Shown here: positions 50,569-57,632 of the stretch, piece after piece
Layout: every line of letters starts with the position of its first letter
Numbering within the stretch: position 1 is the stretch's first letter
Assembly (NCBI GenBank): GCA_030744625.1
Contig: JASLQF010000065.1
Location: 1-64,000 of the forward strand
DNA length: 64,000 nt
From: Rhodospirillales bacterium
Lineage (GTDB): Bacteria > Pseudomonadota > Alphaproteobacteria > Rhodospirillales > JASLQF01
Reading direction: 5' to 3'
The notes under the pieces: generated by a model
What the model was told of the DNA's origin: nothing
The model's input: the letters and a program-made list of their open reading frames with translations, nothing else
Database searches by the model: none
Made by a program: the position numbers and the translations under genes

Positions 50569-51801
50569 TCAGGCCGGCCGCGGGAACACGGCCTTTTTGG
50601 TCATGTACTCGGCCGGGGCCACCACTTCGATCTCTTTTCCCTGGATCTGCATGTTCAGGGACTGGGCGGCCATGTTCTGGCCGTTGACAATCTTGGTCGG
50701 ACCATAGGGCATGAAGTGGCCGTCCCAGGTGCTCGACGCCAGCGCCTGGATGATCTTGCCCCGATCCGCAGAACCGGCGCGCTCGATGCCGTCGGCGATG
50801 AAGCGCACCGCCGTGTAGGCCAGGAAGACCTCGTAGGAATAGTGCTTGCCGGCCGCCTCGGTCCTCTTGCGGAGCGCCAAGGCCTTCGGGTTCTTCGGGT
50901 TGTACCAGTGATTGCTGTCCATCACGTACTGGGCCGCTTCCGGGAACTCGCTCAAGAACCGGTACTGGGACGAGGCGCCGCCGAGCACGGAATAGATGGC
51001 CTTGGGCGCCACCCGTTGGCGCTGCAGCGTGCGCAAGAACAGCACACCCTCGTTGTAGTAGTGGGACGGAATTACCAGGTCGGGGTTCAGTTCCTTGATC
51101 TTGAGCGCGATGTTCTTGAAGTCCTTGTTGGGTGTCGGATGGGGAAGGACCTCCATCACCTCGAAACCGGCCGGCTCCAGACCCTTCCTCATCAGCCCGG
51201 CCATGTAGCTGCCGAACGGTGTCGTGTTCTCGTGCACGATGACCACCGACTTGGTGGGCTTGCCGGCGGCGTTATTGATGTCGATGAGGCGTTCGACGCC
51301 GAGCTTGGTGATGACGCCGAAGCCGGGACCGAAGCGGAAAGTGTTGTCCAGTCCGCGGCCGACGATCTTGTCGTTGACGCCGACATCCACGCAATGGGGA
51401 ATCCCGTACTTGGCCGCGGCTTGCGTGGTGGCCAGGCTGATGCCCGAGGAATAGGACCCGGCGATGGCCGCCACTCCGGCCTCGTTTAGCTTTTCGACCT
51501 CGGCGGCGCCGATTTCCGCCTTCGACTGGGCGTCGGCGAGCAAAGCCTCGAGCTTGGCACCGCCCAGGGACTTGATGCCGCCCCCGGCGTTGATCTCCTC
51601 GATGGCGGTTACGGCGCCGAAGCGGCACTGGGAGCCCGAGAACCCCAGGAACCCGGTGACCGGACTGATGACCCCGATCTTGATCGGCGCCGCGGCCTTG
51701 GCGATGTGTGGAAAGCCGCCGAGCCCGCTGGCGATGACCGCGGTCCCCGCGGCACCGGCCACGAACTGGCGGCGGTCGATGGTGTACGATTTCCTGCTCA
51801 T
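50569..51801 (-). CDS. Branched-chain-type ABC transporter substrate-binding protein with Tat signal
   Basis: A 410-aa binding protein. The N-terminus TIDRRQFVAGAAGTAVIASGLGG carries a twin-arginine motif (D-R-R-Q-F) and ends in a likely cut after AKAAA near residue 37, so it is exported folded through Tat, unlike the Sec-exported binding protein at 27591. The mature part opens IKIGVISPVTGFLGFSGSQ. It belongs to Peripla_BP_6. Ligand is unknown; the downstream genes suggest a cyclic amide or imide, or its half-amide. The GntR/UTRA gene precedes it by 52 bp on the same strand. Confidence 0.9.
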   Translation of the reverse strand: MSRKSYTIDRRQFVAGAAGTAVIASGLGGFPHIAKAAAPIKIGVISPVTGFLGFSGSQCRFGAVTAIEEINAGGGIKSLGGAKLEALLADAQSKAEIGAAEVEKLNEAGVAAIAGSYSSGISLATTQAAAKYGIPHCVDVGVNDKIVGRGLDNTFRFGPGFGVITKLGVERLIDINNAAGKPTKSVVIVHENTTPFGSYMAGLMRKGLEPAGFEVMEVLPHPTPNKDFKNIALKIKELNPDLVIPSHYYNEGVLFLRTLQRQRVAPKAIYSVLGGASSQYRFLSEFPEAAQYVMDSNHWYNPKNPKALALRKRTEAAGKHYSYEVFLAYTAVRFIADGIERAGSADRGKIIQALASSTWDGHFMPYGPTKIVNGQNMAAQSLNMQIQGKEIEVVAPAEYMTKKAVFPRPA

Positions 51802-51853
51802 TTGTTTCTCTCCCTTTTCGATGTGAAACCAAGTTTTCCTGTTGAACGTTCCT

Positions 51854-52615
51854 CTAACCGGTCGGCGACCACGCCTTCGTACCGTCGTTCTGAACCCTGG
51901 ACAGGGTCATGCGGTACTTGTAGAGGTCTGGCCGGTAAAGCCCGGTTATGTACTCCACCGGCCTGTCGTCCTGGTCGCAGACGATGCGGTCGATCTTCAA
52001 GAGTGGCGAGCCGACTTCGACGCCGAGAATCGGCGCCACCTCGGTGTCGGCGAGGGTGGCGGAAATCGTCTGCTCGGCGCCGGAGACGACGACGCCGCAG
52101 CGCTCCAGCAACGTCAGAAGGGGTTTCGAGGCCAGGTCGTCGCGGCTGTAGGAGCGCCCGATGTCTTCCGGCACCAAGGTGGTGAGGTGGGAAAACGGCT
52201 CGCCCTCCAGATGGCGGATGCGCACGGCCCGTTGCACGCGTTGCCCCATCTCGCACTGAAGGGCGCGGGCGGCGCCCTCCGGCGCGTCTACATAGTCGAA
52301 CTCGAGCAGCGACACCTCGGTCTTCAGGCCCATGGCCAGCAGGTTCTCGATCAGTCCCTCGATGCTGGCACGCACCGGGGCCGAGGGCGGACGATAGGTG
52401 ACGCGCGTGCCGCGTCCCCGTTCCCGGACCACGAGCCCGGCCGCGGCCAGCTCGTCGAGGGCGCGCCGCGCCGTGATACGCGACACCCCGAAGCGCCGCG
52501 CCGTCTCCTGCTCGCTTGGCAGGACCGTATCGACCTCGTAATCGGTGCTGAGGATCTTGTCTCTGAGAATCAGGTAAATCTGGTGGTAGAGCGGCGTCGG
52601 CAGCCGCTCGTCCAC
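51854..52615 (-). CDS. GntR family regulator, HutC/UTRA subfamily
   Basis: A 253-aa regulator. The winged helix spans residues 1-75 with PLYHQIYLILRDKIL, LPSEQETARRFGVSRITARRALDELAAAGLV in two parts and the wing REGRGTRV-type sequence (RERGRGTRVTY). The UTRA effector domain follows, with HLTTLVPEDIGRSYSR and PVEYITGLYRPDLYKYRM. I choose the GTG at 52615 (MDERLPTPLYHQI) because GGGGAG lies 8 bases upstream; an in-frame ATG at 52687 would add 24 residues without a ribosome site. It heads the Liv/imide array and probably represses it until the imported compound binds. Confidence 0.88.
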   Translation of the reverse strand: MDERLPTPLYHQIYLILRDKILSTDYEVDTVLPSEQETARRFGVSRITARRALDELAAAGLVVRERGRGTRVTYRPPSAPVRASIEGLIENLLAMGLKTEVSLLEFDYVDAPEGAARALQCEMGQRVQRAVRIRHLEGEPFSHLTTLVPEDIGRSYSRDDLASKPLLTLLERCGVVVSGAEQTISATLADTEVAPILGVEVGSPLLKIDRIVCDQDDRPVEYITGLYRPDLYKYRMTLSRVQNDGTKAWSPTG

Positions 52616-52710
52616 GAGTCCCGCTCCCCTTGTCCTGACGCTATCCACCCTGTTCCGCGCTCCCTTATGGCCCCATGGGACAGCCACGCGGCGTTCGTTT
52701 CAAATGTTAT

Positions 52711-52732
52711 AATGGTATACTTATATGTCATT
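52711..52732. promoter_or_regulatory. AT-rich imperfect palindrome upstream of the GntR/UTRA gene
   Basis: AATG-N14-CATT with inner TA...TA symmetry lies about 100 bp before the GntR start, in the most AT-rich patch of this gap. Sequences with GTATAC and TATA halves are common operator forms for HutC-type regulators. No clear -35/-10 pair with good spacing could be fixed by eye. Confidence 0.35.
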
Positions 52733-52801
52733 TGACAAGCTGCAATTAATCAGCGCCCGAAGCGCTATGGCATTGTCACGAAGATCGGGTTGCTAAGGGA
52801 G

Positions 52802-52984
52802 TCAGATGTCGCTTCTGGAAAGCCCGTATACCGCCTTTGCCAACTCGAACAACTCATCATCACCAAGATCGGGCCGTACTTTGCGAGCTTCCTGCACGGC
52901 GATTTCCAACTGCCCCTCGCGGCACAGACCCGACATGGCGGCTTGCTCCATTGCTTCAAGGATTGCGGCGGTGAGATCAGTCAT
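52802..52984 (-). CDS. Small uncharacterised protein, 60 aa
   Basis: The protein MTDLTAAILEAMEQAAMSG... is acidic and mostly helical, with one cysteine (GLCREG) and a C-terminal half reading RKVRPDLGDDELFELAKAVYG. The composition looks like a real coding region rather than chance, and GGTAGGGC precedes the ATG. It has no signal peptide or membrane segment. I do not recognise a family. It lies between the GntR/UTRA gene and a divergent pentapeptide-repeat gene and could form its own transcript. Confidence 0.5.
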   Translation of the reverse strand: MTDLTAAILEAMEQAAMSGLCREGQLEIAVQEARKVRPDLGDDELFELAKAVYGLSRSDI

Positions 52985-53111
52985 GCCCTACCACTATGGC
53001 GCTATTTATTTGCCAGTGTTGATTTGAGTCAAAGGCACCTGTTTGTTGGCGTGACATCATACCGCACTCCGAACAAAGGGACAGTGGAGTTGGTGTGGGA
53101 AGAACGATGTC

Positions 53112-53729
53112 ATGAAAGGGTTGTTGCATTACCTCTTCATTTTTGTCGTCGGCGCATCGCAGGGGATGGCGTTTGACGAAATTCAGTTGGAAAAACTCAA
53201 ATCACGGAATGTTTGCGAAGGATGCGATTTGGCGAAGGCAAATCTGGTTGGGGCAAATCTGATCAGGGCAAATCTGATTGAGGTGGATCTAAGCGAGGCA
53301 AATCTGACCGGGGGAAAGCTGATCGGCGCCAATTTGACTTGGGCGGGCCTGAACAAGGCAAAGCTGACGGCGGCGAACTTGGCCGGGGCGAATTTGAGCG
53401 GGGCAAATCTGAGTGAGGCGGATCTGAGCGAGGCAAATCTGGCCGGGACAAAATTGAGCGGAGCGAATCTGAGCGGAGCGAATCTGAGCGAGGCAAACCT
53501 GGCCGGGGCAAATTTGACCAAGGCAAATCTGAGCGAGGCAAACCTGATGGGGGCGGACTTGAGTGGGGCAAGACTGAGAAAGGCTGATTTGAGTGGGGCA
53601 AGACTGAGAGGAACAAATCTGAGCGGGGTGGATTTATCGAAGACGTCCTTGAAGAACACGAATCTGAGCGGGGCAATTCTGTGTCACACGAAATTGCCGG
53701 CAGGCGACGTCAAATCGGGCTGTAAATAG
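53112..53729 (+). CDS. Exported pentapeptide-repeat protein
   Basis: A 205-aa protein. A Sec signal MKGLLHYLFIFVVGASQGMA precedes FDEIQLEKLKSRNVCEGCDL, and residues about 40-190 are near-perfect A(N/D)LxxA/G pentapeptides such as ANLSE, ADLSG and ANLTK, about 28 units. They form a right-handed quadrilateral beta-helix. Two cysteines lie before and two after the helix, possibly disulfides in the periplasm. The codons are repetitive and less GC-rich than neighbours, hinting at acquisition or slippage-driven growth. Cytoplasmic members protect gyrase; the export signal argues against that role here. Confidence 0.85.
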   Translation: MKGLLHYLFIFVVGASQGMAFDEIQLEKLKSRNVCEGCDLAKANLVGANLIRANLIEVDLSEANLTGGKLIGANLTWAGLNKAKLTAANLAGANLSGANLSEADLSEANLAGTKLSGANLSGANLSEANLAGANLTKANLSEANLMGADLSGARLRKADLSGARLRGTNLSGVDLSKTSLKNTNLSGAILCHTKLPAGDVKSGCK

Positions 53730-53740
53730 ATAGGATATCC

Positions 53741-53765
53741 TGAGGAGGTTGGGCCTCACTCCTCA
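53741..53765. terminator. Hairpin between convergent genes
   Basis: TGAGGAG and CTCCTCA form a 7-bp stem around an 11-base loop, 12 bp after the pentapeptide gene and 50 bp from the end of the convergent Mo-hydroxylase gene. There is no T run on either side, so it is only a candidate terminator. Confidence 0.3.
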
Positions 53766-53814
53766 TTCCGCTTTCCGGGCAGGCCGGTCCGGGTGCGGCC
53801 TTGCCGAGAACGCC

Positions 53815-56103
53815 TTACGAGCCGTTGCCACCGTTATTGTCCACCTTGTCGATGAGCTCGAGCAGCCGTGGAGGCGACATCGGCAAGGATTGCGGGCGCA
53901 CCCCGATGGCGTTGCCGATGGCGTTGCCGATGGCTCCGAGCGTAGGCACGACGGGAACCTCTCCCACACCGCGCAGGCCGTAAGGATGCTTCGGGTTGGG
54001 CACCTCCACGATCACGGTGTCGATCATCGGCACGTCGGATGCCACGGGCATGCGGTAGTCGAGAAAGCTGGAGTTTTGCAGGCGGCCGTCCTCACCGTAG
54101 ACGTATGCCTCGTTCAGCGCCCAGCCCACGCCTTGCACCGCACCGCCCTGATACTGGCCTTCCACCTGCTGCGGGTGAATGGCCTTGCCGGCGTCCTCGA
54201 CCACGGTGTAGCGCTTGATGTCGACGCGGCCCGTTTCCTTGTCAACCTCGACATCGACGATATGCAGGCCGAAGCCCGGCCCCTCGCCGGTGACGTTCAT
54301 CTCGGAATGTCCGGAGATGGCGCCGTGGGATACGCTGGTCTTGGCCGCGATCTCGGCGATCGAGAGCGGTTCGAATTCACCGACATTCGAGCTCGACGGG
54401 CGGCAATACCCATCCCCGAACACCACACCTTCTTCCGGTACGTCCCAGATTTCGGCGGCGCGCTTTACGAGTTCGGCGATCGCCTGGCGCGCCGAATCGA
54501 TGATCACCATCCCGGACGAGAACGTCGTGCGGCTGCCGGCGGTGACCCGGTTGTTGCCGAGCGCGCTACTGTCACCAAGAACCGCGCGTACCTTGTCGAG
54601 GGGAACTCCGAGTTCCTCGGCCGCCATCATGCAGATCGAGACGCGCGAGCCGGCGACGTCGGAAGTCCCTAGCAGGATCGTCACCGAACCATCCGGCGTG
54701 ATGGTCAAGGAGCCGGTCGTATCGCCGCCCCGATTGAACCAGAACCCCGCCGCCACACCCCGGCCATGCCCCTCGGGAACCGGCGAGGTGTAATGATCGC
54801 ATTTCTTCGCCGCCTCCAGGGTCTCGACGAAGCCGATGCGTCCAAACGTAACCCCATAAAGCGTCGTGTAGCCCTCCTCAGCGGCATTCTTGAGACGAAA
54901 ATCGATCGGGTCCATGCCGAGCTTGTCGGCCAGTTCGCTGACGATTCCTTCGACCCCGAAAACGATTTGCGGCACACACGGCGCCCGGAAAGCGGCGACC
55001 TTGGGGCGGTTGGACACCACTTCGTAGGACACTGTCTTGATGTTTTCCAGCGCATAACGGGTAAACATCGCCATCGGTCCATTGAAGAACATCGATCCGG
55101 TGAACGCACCGGTCTGGAACACGAGTTCCGCTTCCGCCGCGACAATCCTGCCGTCCTTGGTCGCACCCATCTTGATCCGGGAACGGGTTGCCGCGACCGG
55201 GCCGGTGCTTCGGAACACCTCGTTCCGGGTAAGCACAACCTTAACGGGCCGCCGCGCCATCCTCGACAGCACTATCGCCACCGGTTCTATATAGAAGCCG
55301 ACCTTGCCACCGAACCCGCCGCCCATTTCGGACTGGGAAACCCGTATTTTTGACGAATCCGTCTCCAGAATCGCAGCTATCTGGTCACGGTAGGCATGCG
55401 TTCCCTGGTTGCAGCACCACACTTCAATGCCGCCGTCCTCGCCGTAGCTCGCGACGCAGCCTTGCGGCTCTATATAGCCCTGATGCATAGGCTGACTGTC
55501 GAACTCCCGCTCGATGACGACATCGGCTTCGGCGAAGCCTTTTTCGACGTCGCCCATCGCCAGGTCGAGGCGTTCGACGACGTTGGTCGGCTTGTCTTCC
55601 GCCCCTTCGACACCCTTGGTGCGGAGATCGTCGTGCAAGATCGGTGCATCCGGCTTCATCGCCTCGATCGGGTCGATCACGTGGGGCAGTACCTCGTACT
55701 CGATGTCAATCAGCTTGAGGGCCTTCTTGGCAATCGATTCGCTGGTTGCCGCCACGGCCGCCACCGCATGACCTTCATAAAACACCTTTTCACGGGCCAT
55801 GATATTGCGGGACAGGTTGCCCCATTGCGTTCCCCGTGGCAGCTCGGGGAAGTCCTCGCGGGTGACGACGGACTTCACGCCAGGCAGGGCTTCCGCCTTC
55901 GAGATGTCGATCGATTTCAAAACCGCGTGCGGGTGGGGGCTGCGCAGGATCTTGCCGAACAGCATGCCCGGCAGGATCAGGTCGGCGCCGAACTTGGCAC
56001 GGCCGACAACCTTGTCCGGCCCGTCGTGCTTGATCGGATTGGTGCCGACGATCTTCAGTTTCCTGTCGGGACTGAATCCGCTTTCTTCAAGGATTGTCGC
56101 CAT
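53815..56103 (-). CDS. Xanthine dehydrogenase family Mo-binding subunit
   Basis: A 762-aa Mo-hydroxylase large subunit. MGGGFGGKVGFYIEP near residue 260 is the Mo-cofactor segment, the substrate loop reads AFRAPCVPQIVFGVEG near 370 (an AxRAPGxPQ-type loop, as in 4-hydroxybenzoyl-CoA reductase and nicotinate-type enzymes, with C for G), and the catalytic glutamate lies in GVGEVPVVP near 730. The segment GAIGNAIGNAIG contains an in-frame 12-bp tandem duplication. It lies 1 bp after the [2Fe-2S] subunit gene and completes a three-subunit enzyme that would hydroxylate an N-heterocycle or related ring. Confidence 0.9.
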   Translation of the reverse strand: MATILEESGFSPDRKLKIVGTNPIKHDGPDKVVGRAKFGADLILPGMLFGKILRSPHPHAVLKSIDISKAEALPGVKSVVTREDFPELPRGTQWGNLSRNIMAREKVFYEGHAVAAVAATSESIAKKALKLIDIEYEVLPHVIDPIEAMKPDAPILHDDLRTKGVEGAEDKPTNVVERLDLAMGDVEKGFAEADVVIEREFDSQPMHQGYIEPQGCVASYGEDGGIEVWCCNQGTHAYRDQIAAILETDSSKIRVSQSEMGGGFGGKVGFYIEPVAIVLSRMARRPVKVVLTRNEVFRSTGPVAATRSRIKMGATKDGRIVAAEAELVFQTGAFTGSMFFNGPMAMFTRYALENIKTVSYEVVSNRPKVAAFRAPCVPQIVFGVEGIVSELADKLGMDPIDFRLKNAAEEGYTTLYGVTFGRIGFVETLEAAKKCDHYTSPVPEGHGRGVAAGFWFNRGGDTTGSLTITPDGSVTILLGTSDVAGSRVSICMMAAEELGVPLDKVRAVLGDSSALGNNRVTAGSRTTFSSGMVIIDSARQAIAELVKRAAEIWDVPEEGVVFGDGYCRPSSSNVGEFEPLSIAEIAAKTSVSHGAISGHSEMNVTGEGPGFGLHIVDVEVDKETGRVDIKRYTVVEDAGKAIHPQQVEGQYQGGAVQGVGWALNEAYVYGEDGRLQNSSFLDYRMPVASDVPMIDTVIVEVPNPKHPYGLRGVGEVPVVPTLGAIGNAIGNAIGVRPQSLPMSPPRLLELIDKVDNNGGNGS

Positions 56104-56104
56104 T

Positions 56105-56584
56105 TCAGCCTTCCCTCATCTCTGCCGCCGCCGCGAGCACGGAACGGATTATCTTGTCGTAACCGGTGCATCTGCAAAGATTGCCGGCCAACCAGAACCT
56201 GATCTCGGTTTCCGTCGGATCGGGGTTTCGTTGCAACAGTGCCTTGGCGGCGATTAGAATGCCCGGCGTGCAAATACCGCATTGCAGTCCGTTGAGTTCG
56301 AGAAATTTTTGCTGCAGCGGGTGCAGTTCTTTTCCATCGGCCATGCCCTCGATGGTCTCGATCGACTTGCCGTCGGCCTCGATCGCAAGCACCAGACAAG
56401 AGCACACCAGATTACCGTCGAAAATGACGCTGCAAGCGCCGCAGTCTCCCGTCGAACAGCCTTCCTTGGTTCCGGTCAGCTCCAGTTCACCGCGCAATAC
56501 ATCGACCAGCGTCTGGGAGGTCTCGCACAGGAACTCGTGCTCATCCCCATTTACGGTGGTCGTTACATGAACTTTTTTTGCCAT
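56105..56584 (-). CDS. Mo-hydroxylase [2Fe-2S] subunit (CoxS-like)
   Basis: A 159-aa iron-sulfur subunit. The plant-type ferredoxin cluster is in EGCSTGDCGACSV (C43, C48, C51) with a fourth cysteine in NLVCSCL, and the second cluster is in QCGICTPG and NLCRCTGY. These are the standard eight ligands. It passes electrons from the Mo site to the FAD subunit. Its ATG overlaps the FAD-subunit stop by one base, and the large subunit follows after 1 bp. Confidence 0.94.
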   Translation of the reverse strand: MAKKVHVTTTVNGDEHEFLCETSQTLVDVLRGELELTGTKEGCSTGDCGACSVIFDGNLVCSCLVLAIEADGKSIETIEGMADGKELHPLQQKFLELNGLQCGICTPGILIAAKALLQRNPDPTETEIRFWLAGNLCRCTGYDKIIRSVLAAAAEMREG

Positions 56585-57453
56585 CAGTTTTTCCTGGCCC
56601 TTTCGAGCGCCTTTTCGGCGGCGCGGCGTGCAATGACGCCAACGGTTTTTATTCTGTACAGCTTCGTGCCCCGTTTATCGCTGATCGCATGGCAAGCCGA
56701 ACTTGCCGCCGTCGCCAATTTGGCCATCGCCGCGTCATCGACTTTGGAGCCGATCAGGGCATCGGCGGCTTGGGCCACCAAAAGCGGCGTCGGCGCGACC
56801 GCACCCAGTGCGACACGTGCCGCCACACAGGTTCCCGCGTCATCAAGCGTCAGGTTGATACCGGCACCGACGACGGCGATGTCCATCTCGGTTCGAGGCG
56901 TGAGGCGCATGTAGCAATCGCCGGAATGCGGCGCGCGAGGCGGAAACAGGAATGAAACGAGGATTTCCCCTTGGTCGAGAGAAGTCTGGCCCGGGCCGGT
57001 GATAATGTCCTCGACCGGCACCTCGCGGGGTCCACCGGGACCCACGATGGCGGCGACGGCTTGCGCCGCGATCAATGGCGGCACGCTATCGGCGGCCGGG
57101 GAAGCGTTGCAAAGATTGCCCCCCATGGTGGCACGGCCCTGCACCTGGACCGAACCGATCAGCGCAACGCCTTCGACCACTCCCGGCCAAGCGGCGTTAA
57201 AAGCCTCATGGTCCACCAGTTCCATGCTCGTCACCGCGGCCCCGACGCGGAAACCTCCGGCTTCCGCCGCGATGGTACGCAGTTCGGGTATGTTCTTGAT
57301 GTCGACAAAAAGACCGGGCTCTATCAAGTCAGCGTGAAGCTGCACCAAAACGTCCGTGCCACCCGCCATCACCCTTGCATCCCCGCCCGCCTCGACAAGC
57401 AGCGATACCACTTCGTCGACGGTATGCGGTGCCACGTAACCCTCTTCGGCCAT
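56584..57453 (-). CDS. Mo-hydroxylase FAD-binding subunit (CoxM-like)
   Basis: A 289-aa flavin subunit. It starts MAEEGYVAPHTVDEVVSLL, has ARVMAGGTDVLVQLH near residue 28 for FAD contact, and VQGRATMGGNLCNASPAADSVPPL near 105-125, the second FAD loop. The C-terminal CO-dehydrogenase flavoprotein domain is complete. GGGAG lies seven bases before the ATG. It is the first gene of the minus-strand Mo-hydroxylase operon and diverges from the hydantoinase/oxoprolinase genes. Confidence 0.93.
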   Translation of the reverse strand: MAEEGYVAPHTVDEVVSLLVEAGGDARVMAGGTDVLVQLHADLIEPGLFVDIKNIPELRTIAAEAGGFRVGAAVTSMELVDHEAFNAAWPGVVEGVALIGSVQVQGRATMGGNLCNASPAADSVPPLIAAQAVAAIVGPGGPREVPVEDIITGPGQTSLDQGEILVSFLFPPRAPHSGDCYMRLTPRTEMDIAVVGAGINLTLDDAGTCVAARVALGAVAPTPLLVAQAADALIGSKVDDAAMAKLATAASSACHAISDKRGTKLYRIKTVGVIARRAAEKALERARKN

Positions 57454-57527
57454 TCCTGGTCTCCCTGATTGACTTGCCGCGGCGGACGATAGCACGTTTT
57501 AAGTTGGAGCCTACACCGTTGGAAGGA

Positions 57528-57550
57528 AGGGCCGGTCCGGCCCCGGCCCT
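57528..57550. repeat. Inverted repeat in the divergent promoter region
   Basis: AGGGCCGG and CCGGCCCT form an 8-bp stem with a 7-base loop, midway between the divergent Mo-hydroxylase and hydantoinase B genes. It could be an operator or an mRNA hairpin in the leader of the plus-strand operon. Confidence 0.3.
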
Positions 57551-57578
57551 GGATAGCGAACTGGTGGAGGAGGTCTTT

Positions 57579-57632
57579 GTGGTGATAAAAGAACTGGCCC
57601 CAAACACGCTCATCACGGAGCAATCGTCGTGA
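57579..57632 (+). CDS. Possible 17-residue leader peptide coupled to hydantoinase B
   Basis: A GTG at 57579 stands 5 bases after GGAGGAGG, a near-perfect ribosome site, and opens a frame reading MVIKELAPNTLITEQSS. Its TGA overlaps the hydantoinase B GTG start by 4 bp. The layout suggests translational coupling. No family can be assigned at this length, and the frame could be accidental. Confidence 0.3.
   Translation: MVIKELAPNTLITEQSS

Noticed and set aside
53112-53729. CRISPR or tandem-repeat array
   Set aside because: The DNA periodicity is 15 bp in frame and is explained by pentapeptide codons; there are no unique spacers.
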